NCBI GenBank assembly: GCA_037783415.1
Contig: JAZGTN010000015.1
Coordinates: 744,001 to 808,000 of the forward strand
DNA length: 64,000 nucleotides
DNA from: Leptasterias polaris
Lineage: Eukaryota > Echinodermata > Asteroidea > Forcipulatida > Asteriidae
Reading direction: 5' to 3'
Every line of letters begins with the position of its first letter. Position 1 is the first letter of the stretch. The position numbers and the translations under genes were made by a program. Under the pieces are notes generated by a model. The model saw only the letters and a program-made list of their open reading frames with translations. It searched no databases and was not told the DNA's origin. This document shows positions 11,996-24,830 of this stretch, piece after piece.

Positions 11996-14900
11996 AAATT
12001 AACAAAACCATAACAGTTTGAGTATTACTTATAGGCCTGATTGGATTATCATTAGTGATGAGTTGTCATTGTGTCCATGTACATGTTATGCAAGGTTGTA
12101 GCTTATCAACATTTATTGGATGTTGGTAATTACTATTGATCATGTTGACACCCCCCCTCCCCCCAATACAACCTTTAGGTTTAGAATCTCATCAGTGTAA
12201 TTGGACCTCTCAGTTGGGCACCATTATTCAGTGAAGAGTGTCCTCCATGGGGACTAGTTTGTGGTTTTTGGATACATATAGTTTTTGGGACTTGGTTTAC
12301 ACTTTAGATGTACATGTAGATGGTTGATTGACTGTTTCCAGTCTATTATAGTTCATGGAATCAAGCTTTTCTGATAAGCTAGAGTGATCTGAGAATAGTT
12401 AACACTTGGTGTGTTTACTTCTGTTCTAATATGATCTATTGGAGTCCTGTAATGTGGAAGGCTATCTGCAGTCATTTGCACGTTTCAGGACAAAGTGGAA
12501 TGACTGCTTGTGTCCCAACCTTTCTCATACTTTAAAAAATAACTATTCTTCTTAAGATTATATTGAATTCTTTTGTTCCTTTTGAAAGAAAAACCTCATC
12601 TCTACTATGTGCACCATCAATAAATAAAAAATTTAATAAAGTTTGTTAAATTTGTTGTTATGCCAACTGTAGGTCATAGCATGATGGCTTTGTTGATTTG
12701 TTTGAGTCTTTGTCATTGCAGACTGTAAGTGGTGTGAATTCTTTTCTTTATATAATATTTTGGTTATGAGTTTTGCACTGGGTTGCTTGATTTGATATTT
12801 GCCTTTTGGGAGTTTCTTGTGTTATAGTCATTGTTTATCTTTGTCAATGTTGATGTCTAACGTTTGTTGAAAGGCAGCCATTTTTCTTAATTTATTTGGT
12901 ATGGTTACTCCAGGAGTCCAGAGCAGATAACTTCTACCCTTTTTATTTTATTTTATTTTTTCCCCCAAAAATTTGATGTTTGTCTTTGAGGTTCTGCCGT
13001 TAATAAATGTGGGCATGATTAGAAAAGATCCCATGATATTCACTTCCATTAAAAATAATATGAAGAATTCCTGATTTCACACGCTTTACTTGCCCTGTTG
13101 TTATTTTAGTCATAACTTAATTTGTGAAGTGCATGGAACAAGCATCACAAATGTACACAGCTCTTTTATCAGTTTAGAAAAGTGGCCTTTTGTGGCTGAA
13201 ATGAGTTTTGTTGTCCCACTCATTGTGCCAGCCTGTATGTAATTATTCAATCCATTCACCATCGGGCTGGATGATTTATTCACCGCGATTGAGCACGTCC
13301 ATATTTCATAAGGTTCAATCACATTTGAGCCCCAGCCAAGCTACATTGGTACATGTTCTTGTCATCAACATTGTGAGGTCACTTTGTGGCTTAGGAATAG
13401 CTAACATGTGGAGACTTTGGACTAGGGGTTGGAGGGAGCTATGCTCCTGCTCTGCCTAATAGTGAACCACCTGTCTACTAACAATCACCCGGCTTCATCA
13501 GGTCAACTTTTGGGATGGGATTGGGAATTGAGTCATGAGGTGTCACAGTATAACTGACCCTGCCATACTGACCATAAGCACATGTCGTATGTTAAGGTTG
13601 TAGATACATTGTACCTTCATGAAAGCTGCTGTCTGTACACAACATAAGTGTATCTTAAGTCATGCTCTTCAACCACTGGGAAAAGATTCAAACACTCCTG
13701 TGATTGGCCAAGTGTGATAGAAATCCTTGTCTTCAAACAGTGGTAAATGAAGAGTATTTTAATTCATTCATTTTTCTTTCATTAGTTCATGCAAACTGTA
13801 GTGCTGTGTCATAAGACATGCATCATGTCTAGTAGTCATACTACCTCTTGTGGCTATAATCTTGAGCCTTATCGAAATAGAAACTTACTTAGTTTGAGTT
13901 TCAATTCAATATTTCCAATGCTTTTATATCTGAGGTCAATTTGATTTGTATTGTTCTTTGTTAATTTATTCTTTGTCTTCTTCTTTGAGTATAGAAACAT
14001 AACAAAATAGACTTATCCTTTACAGAGTTTGAAATCAGTCATGAAATAGTCCTTTGAAGGCTTGTACCATTATTAAAATCATTATAAAAACAAAAACTTG
14101 TTTTTTTAATTTAAAGGCTGACTGTTTGGACCAGCAAATATGAACTTTAATATTGTATTTCCATGATTTTGTTTTTGATTACATGATTTTTTGATTTTTG
14201 TGGGCAGGTTTAATTGCACAAACAAGATTTTTTCGTTATTAAAACTGACGTTGGGTCGAATCCAATTATTGGATTTGATGGTGCTTCAGCAGAGGCTGGG
14301 TTAGCTAGATCTCCAATCATAAATTGTCAAAGTTGTCTTAGCAACAAAACAAACCCAAAAACAAATCATACAATCCAGTTTTTTCCTGACCTAAATTTGC
14401 TGAAGAATCCGACATTTTAGTACATTTCTTTTTCATCAAGGTGATTATAAAAAGGAGCTTAAATTTGTTTGACACTTAGTTATGAAAGCTTAATCATTTT
14501 GGGGAGAAAACCAAAAACAGAATATTTCCAACTTTCAAAATATTTATGTGGGTATCAGGAATATTATGATTCCTAGTTACTCTATGTGGGCGCCTAGCCA
14601 ACAAATTGCAAGAAGAAAACATAACCAATCAGATGAGGAGGTGTGAGGGGGAAGAAGTGTCAGCATTTGTTATTACTCAGTAATTTGGAGATGCCGAGAT
14701 ACAGCATACTGCATGTTAAAATCAATTCCAAGTCATTTTCCAAGAACTGCAGAGCTACCAACTTTCCTTGATTCTGCAAAAGGTTCCCTGAAAATAAACC
14801 AATCTTTCCATGTTCTTATGAGCAAGTTTGAAAAGTCTCCCTGATGATGGAAACTTCCTCCCCAATATGTTGAATGTAATTCTAAATATAACAGGGTACC

Positions 14901-15340
14901 AATCAAAGACATTTTACATCACATAGCAATTTGACCCGATGTCGACTCTCTTTGACAAATCTCTTTGAGTACAGCTATTGTGAAGCCTCTTTAATGTGTC
15001 TTCAATGTTAGTATTGTTATTGCAAAGGTTTGGATCTAAAGGACTGAGTAAACCTGTCAGTCGTATAGCAAAGGATTATTGGACGGTGTTGCCATGACAA
15101 CTTGCTATTGAATAGCGTGATGGGTCATGTCAAGCTTTGCACAGTGATGAGCTTGTGCCAAGTCTAAGGATTCTTGTAGAATGTGATAAGACTTAACTCC
15201 TTGCCACTTGGTCAGGTGGTTGAGTTTAGAGCAGATTGTGGTATTGAATCTAATCTAGTCTCCTGAAATATACTCTTTGTGACTCCTCTATGAAAAGAAT
15301 AATTATTCTGATTTATGACTTGACTGATTTTTGTGTGTTG
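11996..15340. other. non-coding region upstream of the Ikaros-like coding exon, probably intron or 5' flank
   Basis: No coding exon recognised. It contains the inverted dispersed repeat at 14752-14892. Part of it must be intron, because the coding exon is preceded by a splice acceptor. Confidence 0.5.
14752..14892 (-). repeat. dispersed repeat copy (inverted)
   Basis: On the minus strand: AGAATTACATTCAACATATT, TCAGGGAGACTTTTC, TAAGAACATGGAAAGATTGG, TTTATTTTCAGGGAAC and GTTGGTAGCTCT, in the same order as 31788-31965. It lies in the non-coding region upstream of the Ikaros-like gene. Confidence 0.6.
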
Positions 15341-15360
15341 TTTTTGTCTTCTTTGTGCAG
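15341..15360 (+). other. splice acceptor of the Ikaros-like gene's coding exon
   Basis: A pyrimidine-rich tract ending in TTTGTGCAG lies just upstream of the coding exon. The exon then has 35 bases of 5' UTR, including an in-frame TGA, before the ATG at 15396. The upstream non-coding exon or exons were not located. Confidence 0.7.
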
Positions 15361-15395
15361 GGTTTAGTTGGTAAGGGTACAGGCAGTGAACATGC

Positions 15396-17597
15396 ATGGA
15401 TGACGCAACGGACGCAGCTGATGTAGTCAGTGATAGTCTGCCGGGCAGCGAAGAAGGTGAGCTGGACATCGATCTGGATATCGACGGCAGACTGGGTGAC
15501 TCCATCAAGAAGGAGCAGCAACAACAGAAGGAAGAGCCAGACGATCCTGTGGGCAACGGGGACTCGGCCACGTCCCCCCACAAGAACCTAACTGGCTACC
15601 AGTGCAAACTCTGCACGGTGTTACTGTCCTCTCAGGGTGCTCTAGATGAGCACATGAACATTCACAGTGGCTCACGACCGTACAAGTGTCGTGAGTGTAA
15701 CTTCAGCTGCTCTCTTCATAACACTCTGATTCAACATCTGGCCGTTCACAGCCACCAGAGGGCTGATATGAACAGCCAATCCTGGGCAGAACAACACGCG
15801 CTGTACAACAACCACACTGACAGGCACTCGGAGCATGTAGCTTTGCCTCCCCGAATGCCACTCCCTGAAAACCACACCCCAACGTTGCCCTTCTCTGCTG
15901 CTGTAGAACAAGCCCTCATGCCTTCGGGACTTCCTAGCTTTCCAGACCAGAGCAAGGTGTTCCAATGTAAGCTTTGCACGCATATATCTCCCACAAAGAC
16001 CCATCTGAATGAACATATGAACGTTCATACCGGAAAGAAGCCCTACAAATGCTTAGTGTGCGGCTTTAGCAGTGCCTTTCGCAGTAGTCTTATGCGCCAC
16101 CTCATTGTCCATACGGGAACAAGCAAACAGTTTAAGTGCGATTCCTGCCACTATCAGACCCCGTACAAGTGTAACCTTCAGGCCCACAGACGTAAGCGTC
16201 ACAACTCCAATTCCATTGACAACCTTGACATGACCTATCCTCCCATTTCCTCCTCCAATCAGCCCCAGCTGGAGGACAGCCCCCCGTTGCAATCTCACAG
16301 TAAACTGTTTCCTTCCGAGGAACAGGCTCGTTACCTGATGCAGTCAGAGCTGACCAACTCCACCCACTCAACTCATCCTTCTCACGAAAACTCAGGAAAC
16401 AGAAGGCATTCTCTCTCGCCAGATGACCATGATTCTTCAGCTTCTAATGACACTCATGACTCTGCAAGAATCACTAACTCTCAGGTGTCCTTGACAAAGG
16501 CTAGCGATTTTAACAGGTATAACTCAGAAGGGTCAGTTGTACCACAGTCCCCAGAGCCTCCAGTGTTGGAGAAGAACACGCTGGTAGGAGAGTCTGAGAA
16601 TAATGAGCGGCCAAAATCAGGTGAAGGGTTGGATTACTCCAGCCCGACCATGACCAATAACATACAGGACATGATGGCCAATACATCTCAAAGTGCTATT
16701 TCCATTCTCTCCAACTCTGTGTCCTCGGCCTCTTCTGCTCTGGGACTACCCTCCGTTGGGAACTTTGTGAGCAGTATGAGCACCAATATGGTCACCAGCA
16801 TTCCCAGCACCTCCCCACAACATCCTCTCAGTGAAATCTCAGTCATAACCCCTCTACAGTGGGCTGGTGCTGGCTTCCCCATCTATAGACGAAAGAAGGA
16901 AGGAGGGGCCCGCAAACGAAAGCGTACTCCTATACCCAAGCGCAACTACCTCATATCACCAAATGGTGAAGACGTGAACAACTCTTGGGCAGATATGAGA
17001 CCTGAGATATCAGAGTATGTTCGCTCTGGTGGTGAAGCTCAAGCCAGGCAATACTGCCAGGTTACTCAGGCTTACAGCTTAAAGACAGAGGAGACTCTGC
17101 CTTATGCAATGAAACCCAACAGTGTGAATGGCGTGGATCTATCCGTGGGTTCCAGAGACGTGATCTACCCGGACATGGAGCCCATTAGCAACAGCTCGGT
17201 GTCTCCAATCAGCCAGAATGCTGATGAGCCGTCGGAGGAGCGTAACCACGTACATGTACCTCAGCATCTGCCAGTCATGTTGGAGCCACCGCCCCATAGT
17301 AGCCTCAGCTTCAACCAAGCCACCCAGACCGACTTGCAGTCATTTGCGGGTAATTCTTCAGGTAAGTTGGATGGGCAGTCTCAGACGGATCAGGCAGCAT
17401 TGGATCCCTCTTCTATTCCTAGTAACCTCCTTAAGTGCCCTCACTGTGAGACCTACTTTGCCGACCATGTTATCTTCACTCTGCACATGAGCTGCCATGG
17501 AAGCAGGCATCCATTTCAGTGTAGCATATGCGGGTATGTGTGTAGGGATAAGATTGAATTCACCTGTCACATAACTCGCAGTCAACACATGAGATGA
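15396..17597 (+). CDS. Ikaros-family-like C2H2 zinc-finger transcription factor
   Basis: Single-exon coding region of 733 residues. It has seven C2H2 fingers. Finger 1 has C70, C73, H86, H90; finger 2 has C98, C101, H114, H118; finger 3 has C191, C194, H207, H211; finger 4 has C219, C222, H235, H239; finger 5 has C248, C251, H264, H269. The C-terminal pair has C681, C684, H697, H701 and C709, C712, H725, H731. This end pair (LHMSCHG, ICGYVC, HITRSQH) matches the Ikaros/Pegasus dimerisation fingers, and the N-terminal group would bind DNA in the nucleus. A basic stretch (RRKKEGGARKRKR, about residue 500) looks like a nuclear localisation signal; the linker is Ser/Pro rich. The start is the first ATG after an in-frame TGA at 15387, downstream of a splice acceptor at 15360, so the 5' UTR is spliced but the coding region is not. 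Vertebrate relatives split theirs over several exons. Membership of the Ikaros/Pegasus group is clear; exact orthology (IKZF1-4 or IKZF5) is not. Confidence 0.93.
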   Translation: MDDATDAADVVSDSLPGSEEGELDIDLDIDGRLGDSIKKEQQQQKEEPDDPVGNGDSATSPHKNLTGYQCKLCTVLLSSQGALDEHMNIHSGSRPYKCRECNFSCSLHNTLIQHLAVHSHQRADMNSQSWAEQHALYNNHTDRHSEHVALPPRMPLPENHTPTLPFSAAVEQALMPSGLPSFPDQSKVFQCKLCTHISPTKTHLNEHMNVHTGKKPYKCLVCGFSSAFRSSLMRHLIVHTGTSKQFKCDSCHYQTPYKCNLQAHRRKRHNSNSIDNLDMTYPPISSSNQPQLEDSPPLQSHSKLFPSEEQARYLMQSELTNSTHSTHPSHENSGNRRHSLSPDDHDSSASNDTHDSARITNSQVSLTKASDFNRYNSEGSVVPQSPEPPVLEKNTLVGESENNERPKSGEGLDYSSPTMTNNIQDMMANTSQSAISILSNSVSSASSALGLPSVGNFVSSMSTNMVTSIPSTSPQHPLSEISVITPLQWAGAGFPIYRRKKEGGARKRKRTPIPKRNYLISPNGEDVNNSWADMRPEISEYVRSGGEAQARQYCQVTQAYSLKTEETLPYAMKPNSVNGVDLSVGSRDVIYPDMEPISNSSVSPISQNADEPSEERNHVHVPQHLPVMLEPPPHSSLSFNQATQTDLQSFAGNSSGKLDGQSQTDQAALDPSSIPSNLLKCPHCETYFADHVIFTLHMSCHGSRHPFQCSICGYVCRDKIEFTCHITRSQHMR

Positions 17598-18204
17598 GTT
17601 GAAGATGATGAAGAAAGACACACTTAGTTGTGTTTTTAGTCTTTTCTAAGTGACAGGATGAAAGTTTGTTTTCGGGTTATTCAGCTATTACCTCTTGCGG
17701 AATGCGGACCACTTTTATTGCTGTAAATCTTGATGTTTATGGAATGTAAGCTTAAACTCAGGGAGTATGAAATATTAATATTAAGCTGCCATTGTCAAGT
17801 TTTATGTGTAATGTCTTGTATGTATGGTGTCTGTTAAATTTACATGGATAAGAAATCAAGTAATTATTAATTTTTTTGTATAAAAAAAGACGTCTATATG
17901 TAAATGCACTTGTTGGCGCGATAAATATACGAGTATATATAAAATGAGTGCTTTTATTACAAGGCCAGTTAATGGCAAACATTTACTTGTTTGTTTAAAC
18001 CAACACTATATAACACGGAGGAGTGTTCTACCACTATTGGAAAAAAAAATTATGAGTAGCTCTTTCATAATCGATCCAAGAGGTTTGTAATATTTTTACA
18101 AAGAACACCCAAAAAGTTTTGGAAGTGTTTGCACATGGTACATGTTCACGAAATAATATTTGTTGAAAAGGGGATTAAGTGCAGGCCACAAGAAAATTAA
18201 TAAA
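17598..18204 (+). other. probable 3' UTR of the Ikaros-like gene
   Basis: AT-rich sequence after the TGA stop at 17595-17597, without coding potential. A canonical AATAAA lies at 18199-18204, and weaker A-rich signals lie near 17876. The true polyadenylation site cannot be decided from sequence alone. Confidence 0.4.
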
Positions 18205-21200
18205 AACAGTTTTGTCGCAAGTTTTTAAAAGACACAAAAGTATTCACACTTAAACAGTGAATTTAAAAACCAGGTTAGCAATAAGGAAATCATAAATTCA
18301 GTGAACTACAATAACAGTTTTTGGTTTATGATGTTGTTATACGACTGGGTTTGTAAAATGACATTTTGGGAGACTGGAAGGGTTTTCTACTTTCAAGGAA
18401 TGTGTTTGTACAAAACTGGGTGATTGATAGGAATGGAAGTGCTGGTGACCTGGTGCCTCGGTAATTTACAGTTTAATCCCCAATGGCTTATAATTCTCGC
18501 ATTTTGTTTCTGGGTTTGGTTGTGGTTGTGCTAGAGTTTTATTTTTTATTTTTTAAAGGTTTAAACCGACATGTATGGGTGGAAAGGTTTGTCATTTCCC
18601 TTTGTGTCATTGTAAATATTTTGATTTCACTTATTCACATCGTTCATCTTCTTTTGAATGTAACAAAACCTCAAGTATATCAATCGCGCACCTAATTACA
18701 TCGTTAACTTCATTGAAACAATACAAGAGTGTCGCTCTGCAAAGGCGAGCGACATTGACAAAAGCCGTTGTTCATTTTATTGACAACACACTTTGATCTA
18801 GGAGATTATGTGGCTGCACTGACATTTGGTAGAAACTGGTTACAATGTAAGTTTTCAGAGGTTCTTTGTAAATCTCTGTCGTGTCCCCCCCCCCCCCCCC
18901 AAATTACGCCTACTCTTTGTATCATAAAAGATCAAACAAGACTGGTCCCTTCTTCCCGAGTGCAAAATTAGCATTGTGATTGTACATGGGTAGACTGGAA
19001 ACCACACCAATACAGCTGCAATGCATAAAAGATGTCTATAGGGATAATGCATAGTGTAGGTGTTCAGTGGAATTATACCTCATGAATTGCCAATAAGATC
19101 CAGGGAAATCATTCCGGTGAATATTTCCTTCTTATAAATTTGGTTCAACTGAAGTGAAATTCTTTGATTCTTGTTCAAAGGGTTGTTAGCTTTCTAAGCT
19201 TTCTTGTTATGAGATGACAGTGGCTCACATAACCCACGGACTATTCATCAAGTCAAACTGGAGCAGTCCACCAACTCAAAAGGAAATAATACATTTAAGG
19301 TTCATTGTGAAATGCAGCAACTGACCTTTGTACCTCCAATAGTATAGTAGTATGGGTAATCAAAAGATGACTTTATATTGTGAGGGCAGGTTGGTAACCT
19401 TTATCTCAATGTGGCCCATCTCGGTCATCAGTGGAAACAAAAAAACTGAAGACAAAAATAAGTGATGTCATTGAACTTTGGATCAGGTAGCTATGTACCT
19501 AGCTTGTACCAAAAACCTTATCTGCTACATTAGCTTTATGTGAAAGCCAAAACCTGGCTAGAATACAGTGGTTTACAAGTGTTTTCCCCTTCAATACGAT
19601 AAAAAATCATTTGTTTTCTTTAAAGTTCATGCAGGTATAACAATGCCTTTATTAATTACTGTTAAATGCACTCAAAACTTAAACTTTATGTTTGACCCCA
19701 TATATTTTGTAATTGATACCAGTTTTAAATTCTAGAATGAAATGGTATGTTTGTATGTTGTTGTTTTTGACAGGTTGTTGGGTATCCTTTTATGACCTCA
19801 TGAAAAAAAGTGTACAATCCGTAGGACGGTGGTATATTTGTTCTGTTTGTTACGTTACCTTGGATTTTTCAAATCTAAATGAAATAAATTAAGAGGCCAA
19901 ACTATGTTGAGACTAATTGAGGCGGGTTTTAACTCAAGTCAATGGTAGGGTTTCAAGACAAATGCCAAGCATATTTAAATATTTATGTAAACACATCAGG
20001 GACAGTTTGTTTTATATTGTAATAATAATAATATAGTATAATGAACTAACAAGTGTGACAACACCTCTTTTATTAATACTCCTAGTATTAAGTTTTAAGT
20101 GACTATTCCGTTTTGCGTTTAATAGATTTGGCTGTAGGTAACTGCTGCGTTACCAATGGGGAGAAATTTAAATTGTAGTAAGTGACTCTTTCAGAGTACG
20201 CCGTTTCTTTGTGCAGGTATTAATTACCTCAAAATCTGCTTGCTTGATTTGTTGCACTGAAGTATACATACAACCCCCCTCCCCTCCTCCTCCCCCTCTT
20301 CACAATGTAACCCAATATAAAGACTTCCAAACTCAAACCTCAGGATTTAACTTTCAACTTTAATTTGTACTAAGAAACAGAACGTTGATAATCATCAATG
20401 ACATGTTTAATATTCCTTTACTCCTTTATGCCAAGAATGAAGCCATAGTCAAACGGTTTTGATCACCGTTTCCTTGAATAGGATTGTACGGCTTGAGGTT
20501 CAAAGCAATTGTGTTTCTGCTTTTATTCCTAGTCTGTGGCCATGTATTCTTTGTTACAGAGGCTAGTTTTGGACCGCGAGAAAACGATTGTGAAAACTAC
20601 AATCTCCATTCAATGTTAAACTAGCCCCCTTGAACGTTCCTATGAATTGGCAAATGATGAATAGTAATGTCGCCATGGTGACGAGGATGGTAGCTGACTT
20701 AAACACCCATTATACCACAGCGTGAAGTTGGGGCACCAGGTTCAATCAGGCAAGATAATCTAAGAGTCGCTTTACAATTCATTTTCTAATATTAAGAAGT
20801 GGATTGATATGGTGGGGTTGTTTTGTTATATAATTGTGAGAATTTTATATTTTATAATTTAACATTCGGGAAAAAACAGTTCTGAGTTGTATGCAAAATT
20901 CAAATTTTGTCATAGATTGTGTTGAAAAATCTTCACTCAGTTTCAAATCTGAAGAATAATCACAATTAATTTCTTCATCCTTATGGACTTTAATTACAAT
21001 ATTTTATTGAAGAAATGCCAAACATACCTAAAAATTAATTTTCTGATCAAAAATATCCAAGACATTCATCAGCACATTTTCATCTTTCCAGCTCAGAGAT
21101 TTTTACTTAAAAGAAGTAAAGCATGGTTCCATAGCAATAGTAAGTTGATGAAAAAGGTAGAGTTATACTTAAAACAATTTTAGGGAAAATATGAATCAAA

Positions 21201-24200
21201 GGAAGCAGTATTATAGTTAAAGGATTGAAAATAAAAAAATATATATTGATAAGATTTCAATGAGCATAACGGCTAGCCAGAAATACGCGTGGGCATTCGG
21301 TTGCACATATTCCCAGAGTCCCATGTCTATGTCATTCAAGTCCATGTTGAAATTGTCTATATTTCTGGGGGGGGGGGGAACAATTCATTTATACTTGAAA
21401 GAAAGGTAAAGGTTTTGTGTTTTAGTGGGCAGAGCAAGCTTGAAAAGAAGTTTCTTAGCCTTGTCATTCAGAAGAGGGTTGTTCAACAAGAAATATTCCA
21501 TGCAGTGATGTTATTGTAGCTCAGAAGTGAATATTGTTTAGTTTGCCTGGCTTGTGATCTTAGCATAGTGCGCATTATGGGTGTCCTCAGATCATGAAAA
21601 GCATGACATGAGTTTCATTATGTTTGAGCGGATGTTAAATGCTGATAACAAATACTTGAGAATGCTATGCAGGAAATGATAGGATAGCATTCAGGGGGGG
21701 CCTCCACACCATGAGTGTATCAACGATTAATTTTGTACAATCACTCCTTGGAAAAACAAAAATTGTTCAATCAGTACTTAAAGCTCTGAGGTCATCAATA
21801 CTATTTGATCATCTCAGTTTCTTTAGTTTGTTGGGTTTTTGTTGTTGTCACCATGCCTCACAAATGGCCCAAATCTAATGCTCTCATAATTCCATCTCAA
21901 GAAACATGAATCTTTAAAAAGCCAAACTCTGATGACTTTACTCTACAGATATGTTTGACTTATACCTATGACCTTACAGTGCGAATCAAACCTGAATAGG
22001 ATATGTCCTGCAATGTGCCATGACCTGGCACTTCAGCTGCCAATTGCTCAGGCTTCAATTGCAAAACTGACTTCATGTGCTGATCTGTTTAGGTTTAGCG
22101 TTTTGTTTCTAAAGACAACTCCCTAAGTTGTTAAAAAAAATCACACATTAACGAGAAGAACTTTATGCACGCTCTAACTAAAATGGGCGGATAGTCACTT
22201 TACACAAAACATTTCTGAAGCTATATCTGATAAGATCTTTTATGTTGTTGCCATAGAAACAAGTGACATGAGACAAGGCCGGGGACTCCCGAGGACTGTG
22301 TCTATGTAGGGTTTGGGTCTTATGAATGGCTATTAAATACAACAGAAAAACTAAATAGTTTGAACCAATTTCCTTCTGATGCTTGTCTCTTTGGTCGTAA
22401 CACATCCCGGGAGTTGTAGACAAGCATATCCTCTTTGTGAAGGATTCTGGCCTTTTGTGAAATCCAATAAAAGGTTTACATAATTACCTTGAAAAGCGAG
22501 ATATATGCACTCTCTACCTCCAGCTGTAAATGCTTTTCCTCTGATTCGTTATGCTATACAAAGTACATGACATGCCATCAAGATGCTTTGATGGCATCAA
22601 TAATCAGTTACTGTATATCATTGTAGAGACACTGGTGATCCATCAGAATGGAACCAGAATAATCAAAACAACACCTGCATTTACAGTCACGAAGGACACT
22701 TCCAATACTAATAGACTACCAAACCCACATCCACTTTCTTTAACTCCTAAATTAATTCATCGGTACTGCTTTTTATCATATTCGACTCACTCATTTGTAA
22801 TTATTACTGTAACAAATCAAGCTCAAATTCAACACCAAAGCCAATCCTACTTCCATATCTGAGTCCAGATGATAACAACTTTTATTAAATTGAATTCTCA
22901 CAATCTGTAACAAAATCTGAAATGTATATAGGTCATTAGAACTGGTGTGATACAAAGAGTGTTTCCATTGTTGAGTTAACATTTGATTTTGGGTCTAGAG
23001 CATTTCTTTATTCAACCCAAAATAATTTAAACATTTTATACTGGGTCAGTTTCCCATTGTTTGAGTTAACATTTGATGATTCCCACAAGCAATAGAAATG
23101 GTAAAAGGTTCAAGGTGATCAACCCACTTTAATATTTTCATGTATGATTAAAGCTGAAGGTGCCTACGGAACACATGTCCCCAACAGTCCCACAAGCTTT
23201 TATGTTAGCTATTCATCATAATTATGATGTCAACACTTGAGCTTTAGTGCAACATTTTATGACTAATGCAACACAACAGGAAGTCCTGAAATTACTACGA
23301 GACTGTCCGTGGCCCTGTGAAAATTTCAGCCCCTACCACCCCCACCCAACAACCCTTCTCCATTCTAGACACTGTTTAGCCACGATTTGTTCCCAAAAGG
23401 ATGATCTTGCAAAACGAATGGAACAAATGTTGAGGTTTTTACAACATGCATCCAATTATGAGTAATCTGATGCCCTACCTTTAGAAGTGGGTCTTGGGGG
23501 TAGAAGCCTGAAACTCAAGTTGAGAGAAAAAACACTTCTACAAATCCAAACTGGGCAAACGGCTCATCACAAAACATAATCAAGTTATTGCTGCTACTCT
23601 CTCCCAAATAAAACCACTACAAAGAGATTTAAATTGAACCCTTTAAAATTTAAATGATTGCGAAGTACCCTTTACTTTTAACAAAAAATATTTATCTGCT
23701 GTTAAAAAGTGCGAGACAAGTTTATTTTTACGAGGGTAGTTGACTTGTTTACAGTTTGGCTTGGGTGGATTTGACCAAAATCAATCAACCAATGGACCAT
23801 TGTGCAAGCAATGAAGGCTTTTAGAGAAAGTGTGTAGGCTTAGATTTTTAACAATTAAGTTGGACTAAATACTGCTTGCATGATCTTTTTTCATATTATT
23901 ATTATTTTTTTTGGGGGGGGGGTAATTCTTTGTTGAAAAGGAGGGAGTTGGTTCAATGAAAGACATGTATTTTTCTTTGGGCTTGTTTGTATGGGACTTG
24001 ATGATTGACCTTTGACCCAAAAGGTCCTCTTGTGATGTTTGCACTTGTGTTAATATCACCTAATGGAAATAATAAGAAATATAAAAATACCTCAGTTGTT
24101 ACCTCAAAATATGATATGAAAACACCAAAACTTCTAAGTTATTACCTCAAAAATGATAATTTGAAAAAACAAATTCTCGGTTATTACCTCAAATAATGAT

Positions 24201-24588
24201 AAAATGAATACCTCGACTTATGGACTTCCTATCAGAATGAATGTTTGTTTTTTTGTTGTCTTTATTTGAGCTGAAGTATGTACTTATTTCCCCCCCCCCC
24301 TCCCCCACATACCAATTACATGTACCAGAACTTTAGCTGTGACCTCATGAATAAACCGTTCTGTAAGCTTAGATACATCAAAATACTCAAAATACTGAAA
24401 TATTTTTGTACCATGTACTTGCACCAGAACCAACTAAATGACAGCTAAGCTTTCTTTTCACAGCTTTTTCCTTGAAAGCTTCCTTCACTACCATTAAACA
24501 AATTCTTCTTAAAAAAATATCAATGGGTTATTTTAACATTGTTTTGTTGAAAGCTTGTTTAGAATTGTCACCCCCTACAGTTAGTATG
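18205..24588. other. non-coding
   Basis: AT-rich with C or G runs at 18887-18900, 21367-21378, 23912-23921 and 24290-24305, and a pyrimidine-rich stretch at 20274-20301. No gene supported. Confidence 0.55.
24096..24215 (+). repeat. about 40-bp tandem repeat with GTTATTACCTCAAA
   Basis: Three copies of GTTRTTACCTCAAAAATGAT followed by A-rich filler. Confidence 0.65.
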
Positions 24589-24604
24589 TACACTCATATC
24601 CAAA

Positions 24605-24830
24605 ACAGAGTCTAGGCTACTCTTTAAATGGAGTCCAGCAACTATGTCTAAAATGACTCCATTATTAGATTCGACTGACACTCTTCAGAGTCAATTGCCA
24701 TTCCTTTGGAAGAGTCATAACGACTCTTGAAGAGTCATTGTTACTCTCTTCAGCGATTCCTTTTTGGGGTCAAATGACTCTTTTCACGAGTCATTGTGAC
24801 TTTTCTAGTGGAGTCAATTGCATCATCAAA
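24605..24830. repeat. GAGTC/GACTC-rich subterminal region of the transposon (left)
   Basis: About ten GAGTC or GACTC pentamers, often as AGAGTCAT or ATGACTCTT, on both strands within 225 bases, plus TACTCT words. A smaller cluster occupies the right end. Confidence 0.6.

Noticed and set aside
15303..17621. Minus-strand and alternative-frame open frames within the Ikaros-like exon
   Set aside because: Shadows of the strongly coding plus frame, with no conserved motifs.
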